This document shows positions 51,543-60,270 of a stretch of DNA of 64,000 bases, in pieces. The translations under genes were made by a program, and so were the position numbers. This DNA is from Schaedlerella arabinosiphila. GTDB lineage: Bacteria > Bacillota > Clostridia > Lachnospirales > Lachnospiraceae. The stretch covers positions 5,759,302-5,823,301 of the forward strand of contig NZ_RHJS01000002.1 in NCBI RefSeq assembly GCF_003885045.1, read 5' to 3'. Positions within the stretch are counted from its first letter, which is position 1, and each line of letters begins with the position of its first letter. Under the pieces are notes generated by a model. That model saw nothing but the letters and a program-made list of their open reading frames with translations. It was not told the origin of the DNA and did not search any database.

Positions 51543-52706
51543 ATGTTTAGGAAGATACTTGAAGGGGACAACGAACCAAAAAAATTGCGGCATAAGGTCA
51601 GGAATATGCTGGAACTGGCAGCTTTTTTCAGCATTTGCTGTCTGGGGATGCCGGGCTGCGGGCGGAAGGCGAATACGGAAGCGCTGAACGCGCCGGATGA
51701 AGTCTCTGCTTTGGAGGATGAAAACAACAAGAAAGACGACAATATCACGGAGATCGTCCGCTTTGATGACAAGCTGGACGACTACAAGCCTTCAAAAGGA
51801 AAATACAATTTTTATTTTACATATAAAGTGGATCATCCATGGTGGGACGCGGTGGCCATCGGGATTGAGGACGCGGCGAAGCAATTTGAGGAAAAGGGGA
51901 TCATCATTGATTATGAATACCTGGCGCCGAACGCTGCTTCCGCCCAGGAGCAGATCCGGCGTTTGTCCGATGCTTCCAACCGGGATTTTGACGTGATCGG
52001 CGTGGATGTGGCGGATGTGGATATGGTCACGCCGGCCATCAACGATTTGATCAGGGACGGACGGAAAGTCATGACATTTTCCAGCTCGGACGCGGCAAAG
52101 GAGGACGGCTGCGAACGGATCGCATACGTGGGAAACACCCACAACTACGAAGACGGCGCCGATCTGACCGAAGCGCTCTGCGAAAAGCTGGGATACCGCG
52201 GCAAGGTTGCCGTTCTGGTGGGAACCAAGGGTGCGCCCTGCCATGAGGATCGTGCTCTGGGCGCGCAGAATGTGCTGGCCAAATATCAGGATATGGAGAT
52301 CGTAGAAATAGTATATGACGAGGATTCTGTGGAAAAATCGTACCAGCTTACACAGAAAATTCTTGCAGGACACGAGGACATTGCCGGGCTGATCTGCTGC
52401 AATATGAGCAATCCGGTGGGGGCCGCGAGGGCGGTCATCGAAGCCGGCCAGGAGGATGAGGTGGTGATTGTGGGAATGGATCACGACCAGGAAGCGCTGG
52501 AATACCTCAGAGACGGGATTATTTACGCGCTGGGGGTTCAGGACTGCTATTCCATCGGTTTTGACACCATTCAGGTGGCTGTCAAGATTGCGGACGGCTG
52601 TCTCCCGGGGGATGCCTATCCCGAAAAAACAGAAGAGATCACAACAATCATTTACCAGGACAGTGCCCGGTCAATGCTGCAGACACTGTACGGGGGAATG
52701 GACTGA
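51543..52706 (+). CDS. Sugar-binding lipoprotein (RbsB/LacI-type periplasmic binding protein)
   Basis: 387 residues. An N-terminal hydrophobic stretch ends in a lipobox (GMPGC, cysteine near residue 39), so it is anchored outside the membrane. The rest is a type-1 substrate-binding protein of the ribose/galactose family: YFTYKVDHPWWDAVAIGIEDAA, VIGVDVADVD, VAVLVGTKGAPCHEDR and VIVGMDHDQEALEYL. GAGAGGAG sits upstream of ATG 51543; ATG 51522 is also in frame. No ABC permease is near, but a sensor kinase follows after ten bases. It therefore probably presents a sugar to the kinase and does not work in transport. Confidence 0.88.
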   Translation: MFRKILEGDNEPKKLRHKVRNMLELAAFFSICCLGMPGCGRKANTEALNAPDEVSALEDENNKKDDNITEIVRFDDKLDDYKPSKGKYNFYFTYKVDHPWWDAVAIGIEDAAKQFEEKGIIIDYEYLAPNAASAQEQIRRLSDASNRDFDVIGVDVADVDMVTPAINDLIRDGRKVMTFSSSDAAKEDGCERIAYVGNTHNYEDGADLTEALCEKLGYRGKVAVLVGTKGAPCHEDRALGAQNVLAKYQDMEIVEIVYDEDSVEKSYQLTQKILAGHEDIAGLICCNMSNPVGAARAVIEAGQEDEVVIVGMDHDQEALEYLRDGIIYALGVQDCYSIGFDTIQVAVKIADGCLPGDAYPEKTEEITTIIYQDSARSMLQTLYGGMD

Positions 52707-52716
52707 GGAGCATAAA

Positions 52717-55700
52717 ATGGGACAACAGGTTAAAATCAGAGATAATGAGAAAAAAAAGACGATCACATCCGCCGTGTGGGGCGGACTGCTCATTGCGTCG
52801 ATTCTTCTTATAACGACGCTCTGGGTGTCCAACGGCGCGAGAGTAGGAACAAGCCAGGCCGTAAACCGGGTCAGTGAATTTTATCTGGAAGAGCTGGCAG
52901 GCCGGAGGGCACAGGTGGTCTCCGAAGAACTGAAAAGCAACATTGCTTATATGGAAAATGCGCTGGCCATAATGGAAGAGTCCGATCTGGCATCCCAGGA
53001 GTCGCTGCGCCGTTTTCTGGGAAGGGTCAAACGACTTTACGGGCTGGATAAAATTGCCCTGGTTGATGAAAATGGAATCGTCTACACGGAGCACAGCACC
53101 ACCTCCGGACTCAGCAGGTACAGCTTTCTTTCGGAGGAAATGACAGGGCCGGTGACCAGTACGGCAAATCTTTACGGGGCAAGGAAGCAGGTCGTTCTCG
53201 CAATTCCGGTGGAGGGGATTTCCTTCCAGGGCTCCCGGGTGACGGCCAGCTTTATTCAGATCAATATAGACGAAATGCTCAGCTCCCTGACATTGCAGGC
53301 CAGCAATAACGAGACTTACTGCAATATATACCACCGAAGCGGAGAAAGCCTGACAAATGATAAATTTGGAAATATGGAACCGGGAAGCAACCTTTTTTCT
53401 GCCGTCAGGGACGCGGACAACGCAGACAGTACCGACCACCAGCAGCTGATCCAGGATTTTGAAAACGGGAATCCCGGTCAGATTACATTTAACTACCAGG
53501 GCTTTCAGGAGGATCTCTGCTATGTTCCGGTGGAGGGGACGAACTGGATGCTGGCAATCCTGATCCGGGACAATGTAATCAGCGAGCAGATCAGCTCCAT
53601 CAGTTCCGGAATGATGACCCGCGGAATTATCCAGATCATCATTACGGTGCTTGCCATGCTCCTTGTATTTCATGTGCTGACCAATCAGTCCAAGAAGCAT
53701 TCAAGAATCCTTTTGGAACAGGAAAAGGAGGACGGAAACAGGATTCGGGCCGCCTATGCACAGATCGAGAAGGAGCAGGCCGCGATGAGAAATATCCAGG
53801 CTGCGATGGGGTCCGGCCTTTGGAGCATGGAGTTCAATGAAAAGGCAGAGATCATTTCCTGCAACTGGTCGGATACATTTCGGAATATGCTGGGGTATCA
53901 CAATGAAGCAGATTTTCCAAACCGGCTGGAATCCTGGTCGGATCTGCTCCATGCAGAGGAACGGGATAAGGTGCTCGGGGAATACTGGGAAACGGTCAAG
54001 GATTATACCGGTGTAAAAACATTCGACGTAGAGTACCGCCTGCAGACCAAACATGCCGGGTGGAGGTGGTTTCACACGGCGGGCCGGCTGTCAAGGCGGG
54101 AGGACGGCTCACCGATCACATTTGTCGGGTTATTTATGGATATAGATGATGAGAAAAAGATGGAAGAGCGTTTGGAGAAGCAGACCATCGACCTTCAGGA
54201 CGCGCTTGCGGCGGCGCAGCATGCCAACCGGGCAAAGACCACATTTCTCAACAATATGTCCCACGATATAAGGACGCCGATGAATGCGATCATCGGATTT
54301 ACGTCGCTTGCCGCGACCCATATTGACAATACGGAACAGGTTCAGGATTATCTGGCCAAGATCACCACCTCCAGCAACCATTTGCTGAGCCTGATCAATG
54401 ACGTCCTGGATATGAGCCGCATTGAGAGTGGGAAAGTCAAGATTGAGGAAAAGGAAACGTCCCTTCCCGAGATCATGCATGATCTGAAAACGATTGTCCA
54501 GGCAGATATTTCATCTAAGCAGCTGGAATTTTTCATTGATACTGCGGATGTGGTCAACGAGCATGTCCTCTGTGACAAACTCCGTTTGAATCAGGTTCTG
54601 CTCAACCTTCTGAGCAACGCGATGAAATTTACCAAGCCCGGCGGCATCGTGAGCGTCCGCATCCTGCAGAAAGGGAATGCGGCGGAGGGATGCGCGTCCT
54701 ACGATTTTCAGGTCAAGGATACCGGGATCGGAATGAGCAAAGAATTTCTGGAGCATGTATTTGAGCCGTTTGAGCGGGAGCAGACAAGTACGGTCAGCGG
54801 AATCCAGGGAACCGGACTTGGCATGGCCATCACCAAAAATATCGTGGATATGATGGGCGGCACCATTTCCGCAGACAGCGAGGTGGGAAAGGGCTCTACA
54901 TTTACCGTGTCGCTGCAGTTCAAGACCTGCTCCGGTTCCGTCAGACAGGAAGTCATTCCGGAGCTGAACGGGCTCCGGGCGCTTGTGGCGGACGATGACT
55001 TCAACACCTGCTCCAGCGTGACCAAGATGCTCTCCACCATCGGCATGCGTCCCGACTGGACCACCTCCGGCAAGGAAGCGGTGCTTCGGACCAAGCTGGC
55101 GGAGGAGCAGAATGATTCTTATGCAGCCTACATTATTGACTGGCTGATGCCGGATATGAACGGCATTGAGGTCGTAAGGCGGATTCGCGGAATCATCGGT
55201 GAGGAGACGCCGATCATCATTCTCACCGCTTACGACTGGTCGGATATCGAGGAAGAGGCAAGAAACGCAGGCGTCACCGGATTTTGCTCAAAGCCAATCT
55301 TTCTGTCCGAGCTCCGCGAAGTTCTGGAGTCGCCTTTCGCGAGTCCTGACAGCGAACCGGATGAACAGGAAGAGAACGGCTCCTTCGAAGGAAAGAAGAT
55401 CCTTCTGGTAGAGGACAACGAACTGAACCAGGAGATTGCCGTGGAAATCCTGCAGGAAGCCGGCTTCGTCCTGGATATGGCCGACGACGGCGCGGTCGCC
55501 GTAGAAAAAATGAAAGCGGCCGAACCCGGCCAATACGACCTGATCCTGATGGATATCCAGATGCCGATTATGGATGGATATGAAGCCACGGGACAGATCC
55601 GGAAGCTTGAAAATCCGAACCTTGCCCGGATACCGATCATCGCCATGACGGCGAATGCCTTTGACGAGGACAGGAAGGCGGCGCTGGATGCAGGTATGAA

Positions 55701-55767
55701 CGGACATATTGCGAAGCCCATTGATGTTCCGAAATTGATGGAGGTGCTGGGGGAGATTTTGAAGTAA
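52717..55767 (+). CDS. Hybrid sensor histidine kinase with two receiver domains
   Basis: 1016 residues. Two membrane segments (about 18-38 and 302-322) enclose an extracellular Cache-like sensor. A PAS domain (360-480), HisKA with FLNNMSHDIRTPMNAIIGF (His near 516), HATPase (NLLSNAMKFT, DTGIGM, GTGLGM) and two receiver domains follow: REC1 near 753 (VADDDFN, WLMPDMNG) and REC2 near 892 (LVEDNELNQ, MDIQMPIMDG). Both keep the phospho-acceptor aspartate. GAGGAG is six bases before ATG 52717. No separate response regulator with DNA-binding output adjoins it, so output is unexplained. Confidence 0.9.
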   Translation: MGQQVKIRDNEKKKTITSAVWGGLLIASILLITTLWVSNGARVGTSQAVNRVSEFYLEELAGRRAQVVSEELKSNIAYMENALAIMEESDLASQESLRRFLGRVKRLYGLDKIALVDENGIVYTEHSTTSGLSRYSFLSEEMTGPVTSTANLYGARKQVVLAIPVEGISFQGSRVTASFIQINIDEMLSSLTLQASNNETYCNIYHRSGESLTNDKFGNMEPGSNLFSAVRDADNADSTDHQQLIQDFENGNPGQITFNYQGFQEDLCYVPVEGTNWMLAILIRDNVISEQISSISSGMMTRGIIQIIITVLAMLLVFHVLTNQSKKHSRILLEQEKEDGNRIRAAYAQIEKEQAAMRNIQAAMGSGLWSMEFNEKAEIISCNWSDTFRNMLGYHNEADFPNRLESWSDLLHAEERDKVLGEYWETVKDYTGVKTFDVEYRLQTKHAGWRWFHTAGRLSRREDGSPITFVGLFMDIDDEKKMEERLEKQTIDLQDALAAAQHANRAKTTFLNNMSHDIRTPMNAIIGFTSLAATHIDNTEQVQDYLAKITTSSNHLLSLINDVLDMSRIESGKVKIEEKETSLPEIMHDLKTIVQADISSKQLEFFIDTADVVNEHVLCDKLRLNQVLLNLLSNAMKFTKPGGIVSVRILQKGNAAEGCASYDFQVKDTGIGMSKEFLEHVFEPFEREQTSTVSGIQGTGLGMAITKNIVDMMGGTISADSEVGKGSTFTVSLQFKTCSGSVRQEVIPELNGLRALVADDDFNTCSSVTKMLSTIGMRPDWTTSGKEAVLRTKLAEEQNDSYAAYIIDWLMPDMNGIEVVRRIRGIIGEETPIIILTAYDWSDIEEEARNAGVTGFCSKPIFLSELREVLESPFASPDSEPDEQEENGSFEGKKILLVEDNELNQEIAVEILQEAGFVLDMADDGAVAVEKMKAAEPGQYDLILMDIQMPIMDGYEATGQIRKLENPNLARIPIIAMTANAFDEDRKAALDAGMNGHIAKPIDVPKLMEVLGEILK

Positions 55768-55800
55768 TAAAATAAGAACCTCAGAAAGGAATGCCAAAAA

Positions 55801-56184
55801 ATGACCCAGGATACCCTGCTTTTTTTCAACAGCCGCCCACAAGCCCTGCCGCTATACGAATGTTTTGAGCAAAAGCTTCTTTCCGAACTCGGCAGCGCAA
55901 ATATAAAAGTACAGAAAACCCAGATCGCTTTTTCCAATAAGCACAACTTTGCTTTTGTCTCTTTTCTGCCTGTGCGCAAAGCGAAGGAGCGGCCGAAAAC
56001 ATATATCGTCATCACATTTGGTCTGGGGCGCCGCGTAGAGTCGCCCCGGATCGATGCGGTTGTGGAACCCTATCCGAACCGCTGGACGCACCATGTTCTG
56101 ATTTCCGATCCGGATGAGATCGATGAGGAGCTGATGGGATGGGTGAAGGAAGCAGCCGCCTTTTCCGATGCAAAGCGCCGATAG
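55801..56184 (+). CDS. DUF5655 family protein
   Basis: 127 residues. YECFEQKLLSELGSANIKVQKTQIAFSNKHNFAFVSF and RRVESPRIDAVVEPYPNRWTHHV match the DUF5655 domain, known from many Lachnospiraceae proteins and sometimes fused to nucleases. Its function is unknown. GAAAGGAATG precedes the ATG, 33 bases after the kinase gene, so it may belong to that operon. A 40-base piece of its 3' half is repeated at 56431-56470. Confidence 0.78.
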   Translation: MTQDTLLFFNSRPQALPLYECFEQKLLSELGSANIKVQKTQIAFSNKHNFAFVSFLPVRKAKERPKTYIVITFGLGRRVESPRIDAVVEPYPNRWTHHVLISDPDEIDEELMGWVKEAAAFSDAKRR

Positions 56185-56212
56185 ACAGGTCGGAGAAATC
56201 CAGCCGAAAGGC

Positions 56213-56241
56213 TTTACACCCCAGACTCCTTTTGATATAAT
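56213..56241 (+). promoter_or_regulatory. Strong SigA-type promoter for the 40-residue protein
   Basis: TTTACA at 56213-56218 and a perfect TATAAT at 56236-56241 with a 17-base spacer. Transcription should begin near 56248, giving a leader of about 50 bases. Confidence 0.78.
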
Positions 56242-56299
56242 AAAATTGTAATTATTCAATAAGTGGTTCCTTTGTTGAACAGAAAGGAAAGGTGAATAC

Positions 56300-56422
56300 A
56301 TGACAGGTAAAGAGGTTGTAAATCTTATAAGAAAGCTAAAGGAAAAGGGTCTGAGCAGTGATGAAATACTTGAACTTATTGAATACATCGAAACCCACGA
56401 TCCGAAAGAGCAGGAGAATTAA
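56300..56422 (+). CDS. Small acidic protein of 40 residues, function unknown
   Basis: A short gene with AAAGGAAAGG seven bases before the ATG and its own near-consensus promoter 60 bases upstream. The product (MTGKEVVNLIRKLKEKGLSS and then DEILELIEYIETHDPKEQEN) has the look of two amphipathic helices, a helix-hairpin of a small regulator or toxin-antitoxin partner. I cannot name a family with certainty. The clear promoter, ribosome site and helical pattern argue that it is real. Confidence 0.7.
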   Translation: MTGKEVVNLIRKLKEKGLSSDEILELIEYIETHDPKEQEN

Positions 56423-56430
56423 ATCTCACT

Positions 56431-56470
56431 GTGGAACTCTATCCGAACCGCTGGACGCACCATGTTCTGA
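56431..56470 (+). repeat. Partial copy of the DUF5655 gene
   Basis: Forty bases beginning GTGGAACTCTATCCGAACCG differ by one base from 56062-56101 inside the DUF5655 gene. GAGCAGCCGAAAACA follows, which resembles GAGCGGCCGAAAACA at 55985-55999, a part that lies earlier in the gene. This is a shuffled remnant of a duplicated DUF5655 gene. It is not open. Confidence 0.75.
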
Positions 56471-56594
56471 GCAGCCGAAAACAGAACTCCAGAAGCGTGA
56501 CTGAGGTACATTGCTTGAGCATCTGTCCGAAATCGACCAAGTCTGCAATCAGGGGAAAGAAATCACATTAAACGAACTCATATATGCATAATGA

Positions 56595-56634
56595 ATGCCC
56601 TCACAGCTTACGCAATCGCTGTGGGGGCATTTTG
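56595..56634 (+). terminator. Rho-independent terminator
   Basis: ATGCCCTCACAGC (56595-56607) and GCTGTGGGGGCAT (56618-56630) pair at 12 of 13 positions, followed by TTTGT. The rest of the gap 56471-56759 has no gene that I recognise. Confidence 0.7.
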
Positions 56635-56759
56635 TCACATATTCTGCTTAATAAAAATTTTTGAGGGATAACAGTTGAAGTATATGCCGGATCTTCAGAG
56701 ATAAGGGCTCGAACAGCAATCCCTTCACATCAAAAATCCGCCCGTTCAGACAATCGGCT

Positions 56760-56788
56760 TGTATCCGCCCCGCATTTTCATTATAATA
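56760..56788 (+). promoter_or_regulatory. SigA-type promoter of the LytTR/GHKL operon
   Basis: TTGTAT at 56760-56765 and TATAAT at 56783-56788, spacer 17 bases. The start codon of the regulator is 41 bases downstream. Confidence 0.72.
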
Positions 56789-56828
56789 AAATCATATCTG
56801 AAAACAAAAGCAAGGGAGGTTTTTGCCG

Positions 56829-57557
56829 ATGATCCGGATTGCAGTCTGCGAGGACGAACAGGTTCTGCTAGATGAGCTGTCAGGCAAGGTATCAAAGATA
56901 TTGGAGCAACATTCCATAGCATACAATATAGAATCCTTTCGGAACGGCAGCGCCCTCCTGGCGCGGGAGGCGTACGATATCCTGCTGCTGGACATTGAGA
57001 TGGAACCCATGGACGGCCTGGAGCTGGCAGGAAAGCTGCGTATGCGGGGGGACGACAGCCGCCTGGTGTTCATCACGGCTCATCAGCAATATGCGGTTGA
57101 CGCATACGAGGTGCATCCCTTTCACTATCTGGTAAAACCAGTGGATTCGGAAAAATTGGAGACGGTACTCCTGCAGCTCTGCGATTCCCTGCACAGGGAA
57201 CGGGGGCGTGCGGTCATTGTCCGTCAGGGGACGGCGGTTCGGCGGGTACCCCTGGAACAGATCCTTTACCTGGAAGTCCTGGATCGGAAAATTTATCTGC
57301 ACACTGTGGAAGAGACGGTTCCGTTTTACGGAAAACTGGAAGATCTGGAGCCTGCGCTGACCCGGCCGGAGCTTGTGCCCGACTCATTTTTCCGGTGCCA
57401 CCGCAGCTACATTGTAAATCTGCGCCACGTACAGCTTTATGATAAGAACGAGATCCGCCTGGACAACGAGGACTGCATCCCGCTGTCGAAGCGCAGATAC
57501 AAATCCTTTGGCCTGGCGTTTATGCATTATCTAAAGGAAAGAGGGGATGTATTTTGA
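56829..57557 (+). CDS. LytTR-family response regulator
   Basis: 242 residues. A receiver domain (residues 1-120) has CEDEQ, LLLDIEMEPMDG (phospho-acceptor Asp near 55) and FHYLVKPVD. A LytTR DNA-binding domain (140-240) shows LYLEVLDRKIYLHT, FFRCHRSYIVNLRHV and DCIPLSKRRY. AAGGGAGG is eight bases before ATG 56829. It overlaps the kinase gene. This arrangement is the AgrA/VirR type, often linked to peptide quorum sensing, but no peptide gene is seen here. Confidence 0.92.
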   Translation: MIRIAVCEDEQVLLDELSGKVSKILEQHSIAYNIESFRNGSALLAREAYDILLLDIEMEPMDGLELAGKLRMRGDDSRLVFITAHQQYAVDAYEVHPFHYLVKPVDSEKLETVLLQLCDSLHRERGRAVIVRQGTAVRRVPLEQILYLEVLDRKIYLHTVEETVPFYGKLEDLEPALTRPELVPDSFFRCHRSYIVNLRHVQLYDKNEIRLDNEDCIPLSKRRYKSFGLAFMHYLKERGDVF

Positions 57558-58882
57558 GCGCGTGGATCTGGGAAGCCGTCCGGATTTGTTTCCTGGGGCT
57601 GGTGGACTTGTTTTTTGAATATCGCTTTCTGAAAAAAATGTGCGGCGCGAAATACCGCTGCACCTTTGTCTGGTTTTACCTGGGATCTTTCATTTACGGA
57701 TATGCGAACCGGACTTTTACGCTGGCAGGCACGACGCTGGGGAATTTTATTTACCTGTCGCTCTGCGGGCTTGTACTCAATATGCTTTTGTTCCACGGCA
57801 GCACGGTGAAAAAGATTTTTTTCACATTGTGGATGTACTGCGCGCCGGAGATTGCGTTCTGTGCGGTATTCCCGCTCATTCATGCAGCGGCGGCAGCCGA
57901 TGGATCGGGGTATTGTTCGGAACAGGCGCTCAGCGCGGCAGGCTTTGCAGTCTGCCTGGTACAGTATTTGATGATGGAGGTTCTGCAGCGGAAGCTCCAT
58001 CTGCTCCGGCGGGATTTCTCGGAGAAGGATGCTTTTTACCTCATGTATATTATTGTATTTATCTATGCGGCGGTCACTTTGCTGCTGGATCTGTTTACCG
58101 GAATCGGGGAGTGGGCGGAAGGGACGCTGTTTCCGACGGCCCTGTGCTGCAGCCTGATTGCCGCGGCCGGAACAGGGCTTCATCTGTTCTGCGTCATCAT
58201 GCTGGAGCGGCGTCTGCTGGAACGTCTGGCAGAGCAGCAATACGCAATGCTGAGCAGCCATCTGGAATCTGCCGGGGAACAGTACGAGCAGCTCCGCAAA
58301 ATGCGGCATGATATGAAAAATCACGGTCTCTGCCTTGCGCGTCTCCTGGCAGACGGCAGGACGGAGGAGGCGGTCCATTATCTGGAAGAGCTGGATATTC
58401 GGGCAGACCAGGGGCAGTCGGCGGTGCAGACCGGCTCCGCCTATGCGGATGCGCTGTTAAATTCCAAATATCAGCAGGCACGAAAGCTTGGAATCGACAT
58501 TTCCATCCGAATGTCCGCACCGGGAGAAGACAGGCTTGCGGCTGCGGATCTCTGCTGTATTCTGGCAAATGCACTGGATAACGCGGTGGAAGCCTGCGAG
58601 CGGGGAATCCATGCAGGGGCGCCGGCGGGATGGATCAGGATACGCTCCCGGACACACCCAAATTACTGGATGCTGGAGATCCGCAACAGCATCCACGAGC
58701 CGGTAGCCGTGGAGCAGGGGAGAATCCGCTCCTCCAAACGGCGGCATTTCAGACAGCAGCCGGCATACGGGGTGGGACTGCAGAATATCCGGTCGGTGGT
58801 GGATCGGTACGAGGGCGTCATGGAAGTGGAGAGCGAGACAGAATTTTCACTCAATATCATGCTTCCCGTGGCATCCCGATGA
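57554..58882 (+). CDS. GHKL-family sensor histidine kinase (AgrC-like)
   Basis: 442 residues with a TTG start overlapping the regulator by four bases. The N-terminal 220 residues contain six or seven membrane segments. The kinase core has LRKMRHDMKNHGLCLA with the phospho-acceptor His near 256, CCILANALDNAVEAC (N box) and GVGLQNIRSVVDRYEG (G box). It is the cognate sensor of the LytTR regulator. AgrC relatives bind peptides in the membrane part; the ligand here is unknown. It converges with the ROK gene behind it. Confidence 0.9.
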   Translation: MSAWIWEAVRICFLGLVDLFFEYRFLKKMCGAKYRCTFVWFYLGSFIYGYANRTFTLAGTTLGNFIYLSLCGLVLNMLLFHGSTVKKIFFTLWMYCAPEIAFCAVFPLIHAAAAADGSGYCSEQALSAAGFAVCLVQYLMMEVLQRKLHLLRRDFSEKDAFYLMYIIVFIYAAVTLLLDLFTGIGEWAEGTLFPTALCCSLIAAAGTGLHLFCVIMLERRLLERLAEQQYAMLSSHLESAGEQYEQLRKMRHDMKNHGLCLARLLADGRTEEAVHYLEELDIRADQGQSAVQTGSAYADALLNSKYQQARKLGIDISIRMSAPGEDRLAAADLCCILANALDNAVEACERGIHAGAPAGWIRIRSRTHPNYWMLEIRNSIHEPVAVEQGRIRSSKRRHFRQQPAYGVGLQNIRSVVDRYEGVMEVESETEFSLNIMLPVASR

Positions 58883-58919
58883 TTCCGGTTCACAGGGGGC
58901 AGTCCGGCCTCCTTTTTGA

Positions 58920-60056
58920 TTACTGCCGCGCCGTTTCGTTCAAAAAAGCCTGCACAAAGGGCAGCGCGGCGCCGATCGTGATATTATGGCGCGGCATTTT
59001 GCTGATTCGGAGGAAATCCTGGGCCTCGGAGAAGGGCGTCAGATCCCGGATCTTTTCATAGAGCGCAGCCAGGTCGTCCTCGCGCAGGTATTGGGCAAGA
59101 TATCCCCCAAGGATAAAATCCGTGTCATAGATCAGGTGGAGGAGATTTACCGCTCTTGCCAGATTCCCAAGAAATTCGTCCCACCTCCTGAGAAAATCCG
59201 GCTCCTTCCCACGCACTTTTTCAAAAAAATCATCCGGGCTTTCCTGTTCCTCCAAAAGCGCGCTCAGTGAGCAGAGCGTATCCATACACCCGCGCCGTCC
59301 GCAGTAGCAGAGCGCCCCGTGGGGTTCAAGCTGGATATGCTCGATGGTAGAATTGTGCCCGTGCTTTCCGGTCAGGATCTCTCCCCTGGAAATGACGGCG
59401 GCGCCCAGATGCCTGCTCAGGGAGAGATAAAAGGCGTCGCTCAGCTCCGGAGACACCCACATCTCAGAGACGGCCGCGCTGTCCGCATCATGGATAAATG
59501 CGCAGGGATAGGGGAGATGTCTTGTAAACTCCTCAATGGAAAGCCCGGTGCAGGAGAGGATCTCGCCGTAAAGAACCTTCTGCCGGTTCGGCGAAATCAA
59601 TGCCTGCATGGCAAATCCGATCCCCAGGAGCTGCCCCTCCTCTATGTCCAGCGAATCCTTAAATTCCAGTATATTCTCACATACAGCTTTGAAATAAGAG
59701 GCTGCATATTCATAGGCGATTTCAGCCGCAGCGCGGGCCATCTGCCTGCCGTACAGATCCACGGCGATCATCTTCACTTCTTTTCGCAGAATTTCCACAC
59801 CAATGCTGATCCGGTGATTGGCAACGATGGAATAGGCGGAAGCCTTTCTTCCCACAAACTCGGTATCAATCTGCCCGTTTTTACAGATCAGCCCCTCCTG
59901 CTCCATGGCGTTTAAATTGGCTGTAACCGTAGGCCGGCTCAGGCGCAGGTCATAGGAAATATCCTGCTGGGACACCTTTTCATTCTTATAAATATAGTGG
60001 TAGATCAGGCTGCGGTTATTCTGTTTGATCTGATTGGGAGTAATGCTTTTTTTCAT
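58920..60056 (-). CDS. ROK-family transcriptional repressor
   Basis: 378 residues on the minus strand. The N-terminal winged helix (residues 5-70) has IKQNNRSLIYHYIYKNEKVS and LRLSRPTVTANLNAMEQEGL. The ROK domain follows with GVEILRKEVKMIAVDLYG, DADSAAVSEMW and a zinc motif CYCGRRGCMDTLCS. GAGG lies six bases before ATG 60056; the frame is open to 60098. It lies divergent to the polyol operon and probably represses it until a sugar or sugar phosphate binds. The XylR/NagC type of regulator works this way. Confidence 0.9.
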   Translation of the reverse strand: MKKSITPNQIKQNNRSLIYHYIYKNEKVSQQDISYDLRLSRPTVTANLNAMEQEGLICKNGQIDTEFVGRKASAYSIVANHRISIGVEILRKEVKMIAVDLYGRQMARAAAEIAYEYAASYFKAVCENILEFKDSLDIEEGQLLGIGFAMQALISPNRQKVLYGEILSCTGLSIEEFTRHLPYPCAFIHDADSAAVSEMWVSPELSDAFYLSLSRHLGAAVISRGEILTGKHGHNSTIEHIQLEPHGALCYCGRRGCMDTLCSLSALLEEQESPDDFFEKVRGKEPDFLRRWDEFLGNLARAVNLLHLIYDTDFILGGYLAQYLREDDLAALYEKIRDLTPFSEAQDFLRISKMPRHNITIGAALPFVQAFLNETARQ

Positions 60057-60078
60057 GATATACCTCGAGAAACTTTGA

Positions 60079-60103
60079 TTTGTAAAATAAATTTGCAAAA
60101 TAA
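60079..60103. promoter_or_regulatory. Candidate ROK operator, direct repeat TTTGYAAAATAA
   Basis: TTTGTAAAATAA (60079-60090) and TTTGCAAAATAA (60092-60103) stand side by side, 23 bases upstream of the ROK start codon. TTATAAT at 60105-60112 on the minus strand is a likely -10 box of the ROK gene, so binding here would autoregulate it. Confidence 0.6.
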
Positions 60104-60184
60104 TATTATAACATGGCCGGACTTAAAAAAGCTACTGTGCATGTTGCATAATTTTGATGTGAAAAAGTTGTGAACAATTCCGAG

Positions 60185-60213
60185 TTGACTCTGGTGTATT
60201 TGAGGTTTATTAT
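60185..60213 (+). promoter_or_regulatory. SigA-type promoter of the polyol/sugar operon
   Basis: TTGACT at 60185-60190 and TATTAT at 60208-60213, spacer 17 bases. The start codon of the SDR gene is 58 bases downstream. Confidence 0.78.
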
Positions 60214-60223
60214 GTAATCATAA

Positions 60224-60244
60224 TTTGATAAATCATTTTACAAA
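60224..60244. promoter_or_regulatory. Candidate ROK operator, inverted repeat at the operon start
   Basis: TTTGATAAA and TTTTACAAA face each other with a three-base centre. The right arm is the complement of TTTGTAAAA, the half-site seen twice near the ROK gene. It overlaps the expected transcription start, a natural repressor position. Confidence 0.6.
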
Positions 60245-60270
60245 ATTAAATTCAAAAAAGGAGAATGGTC

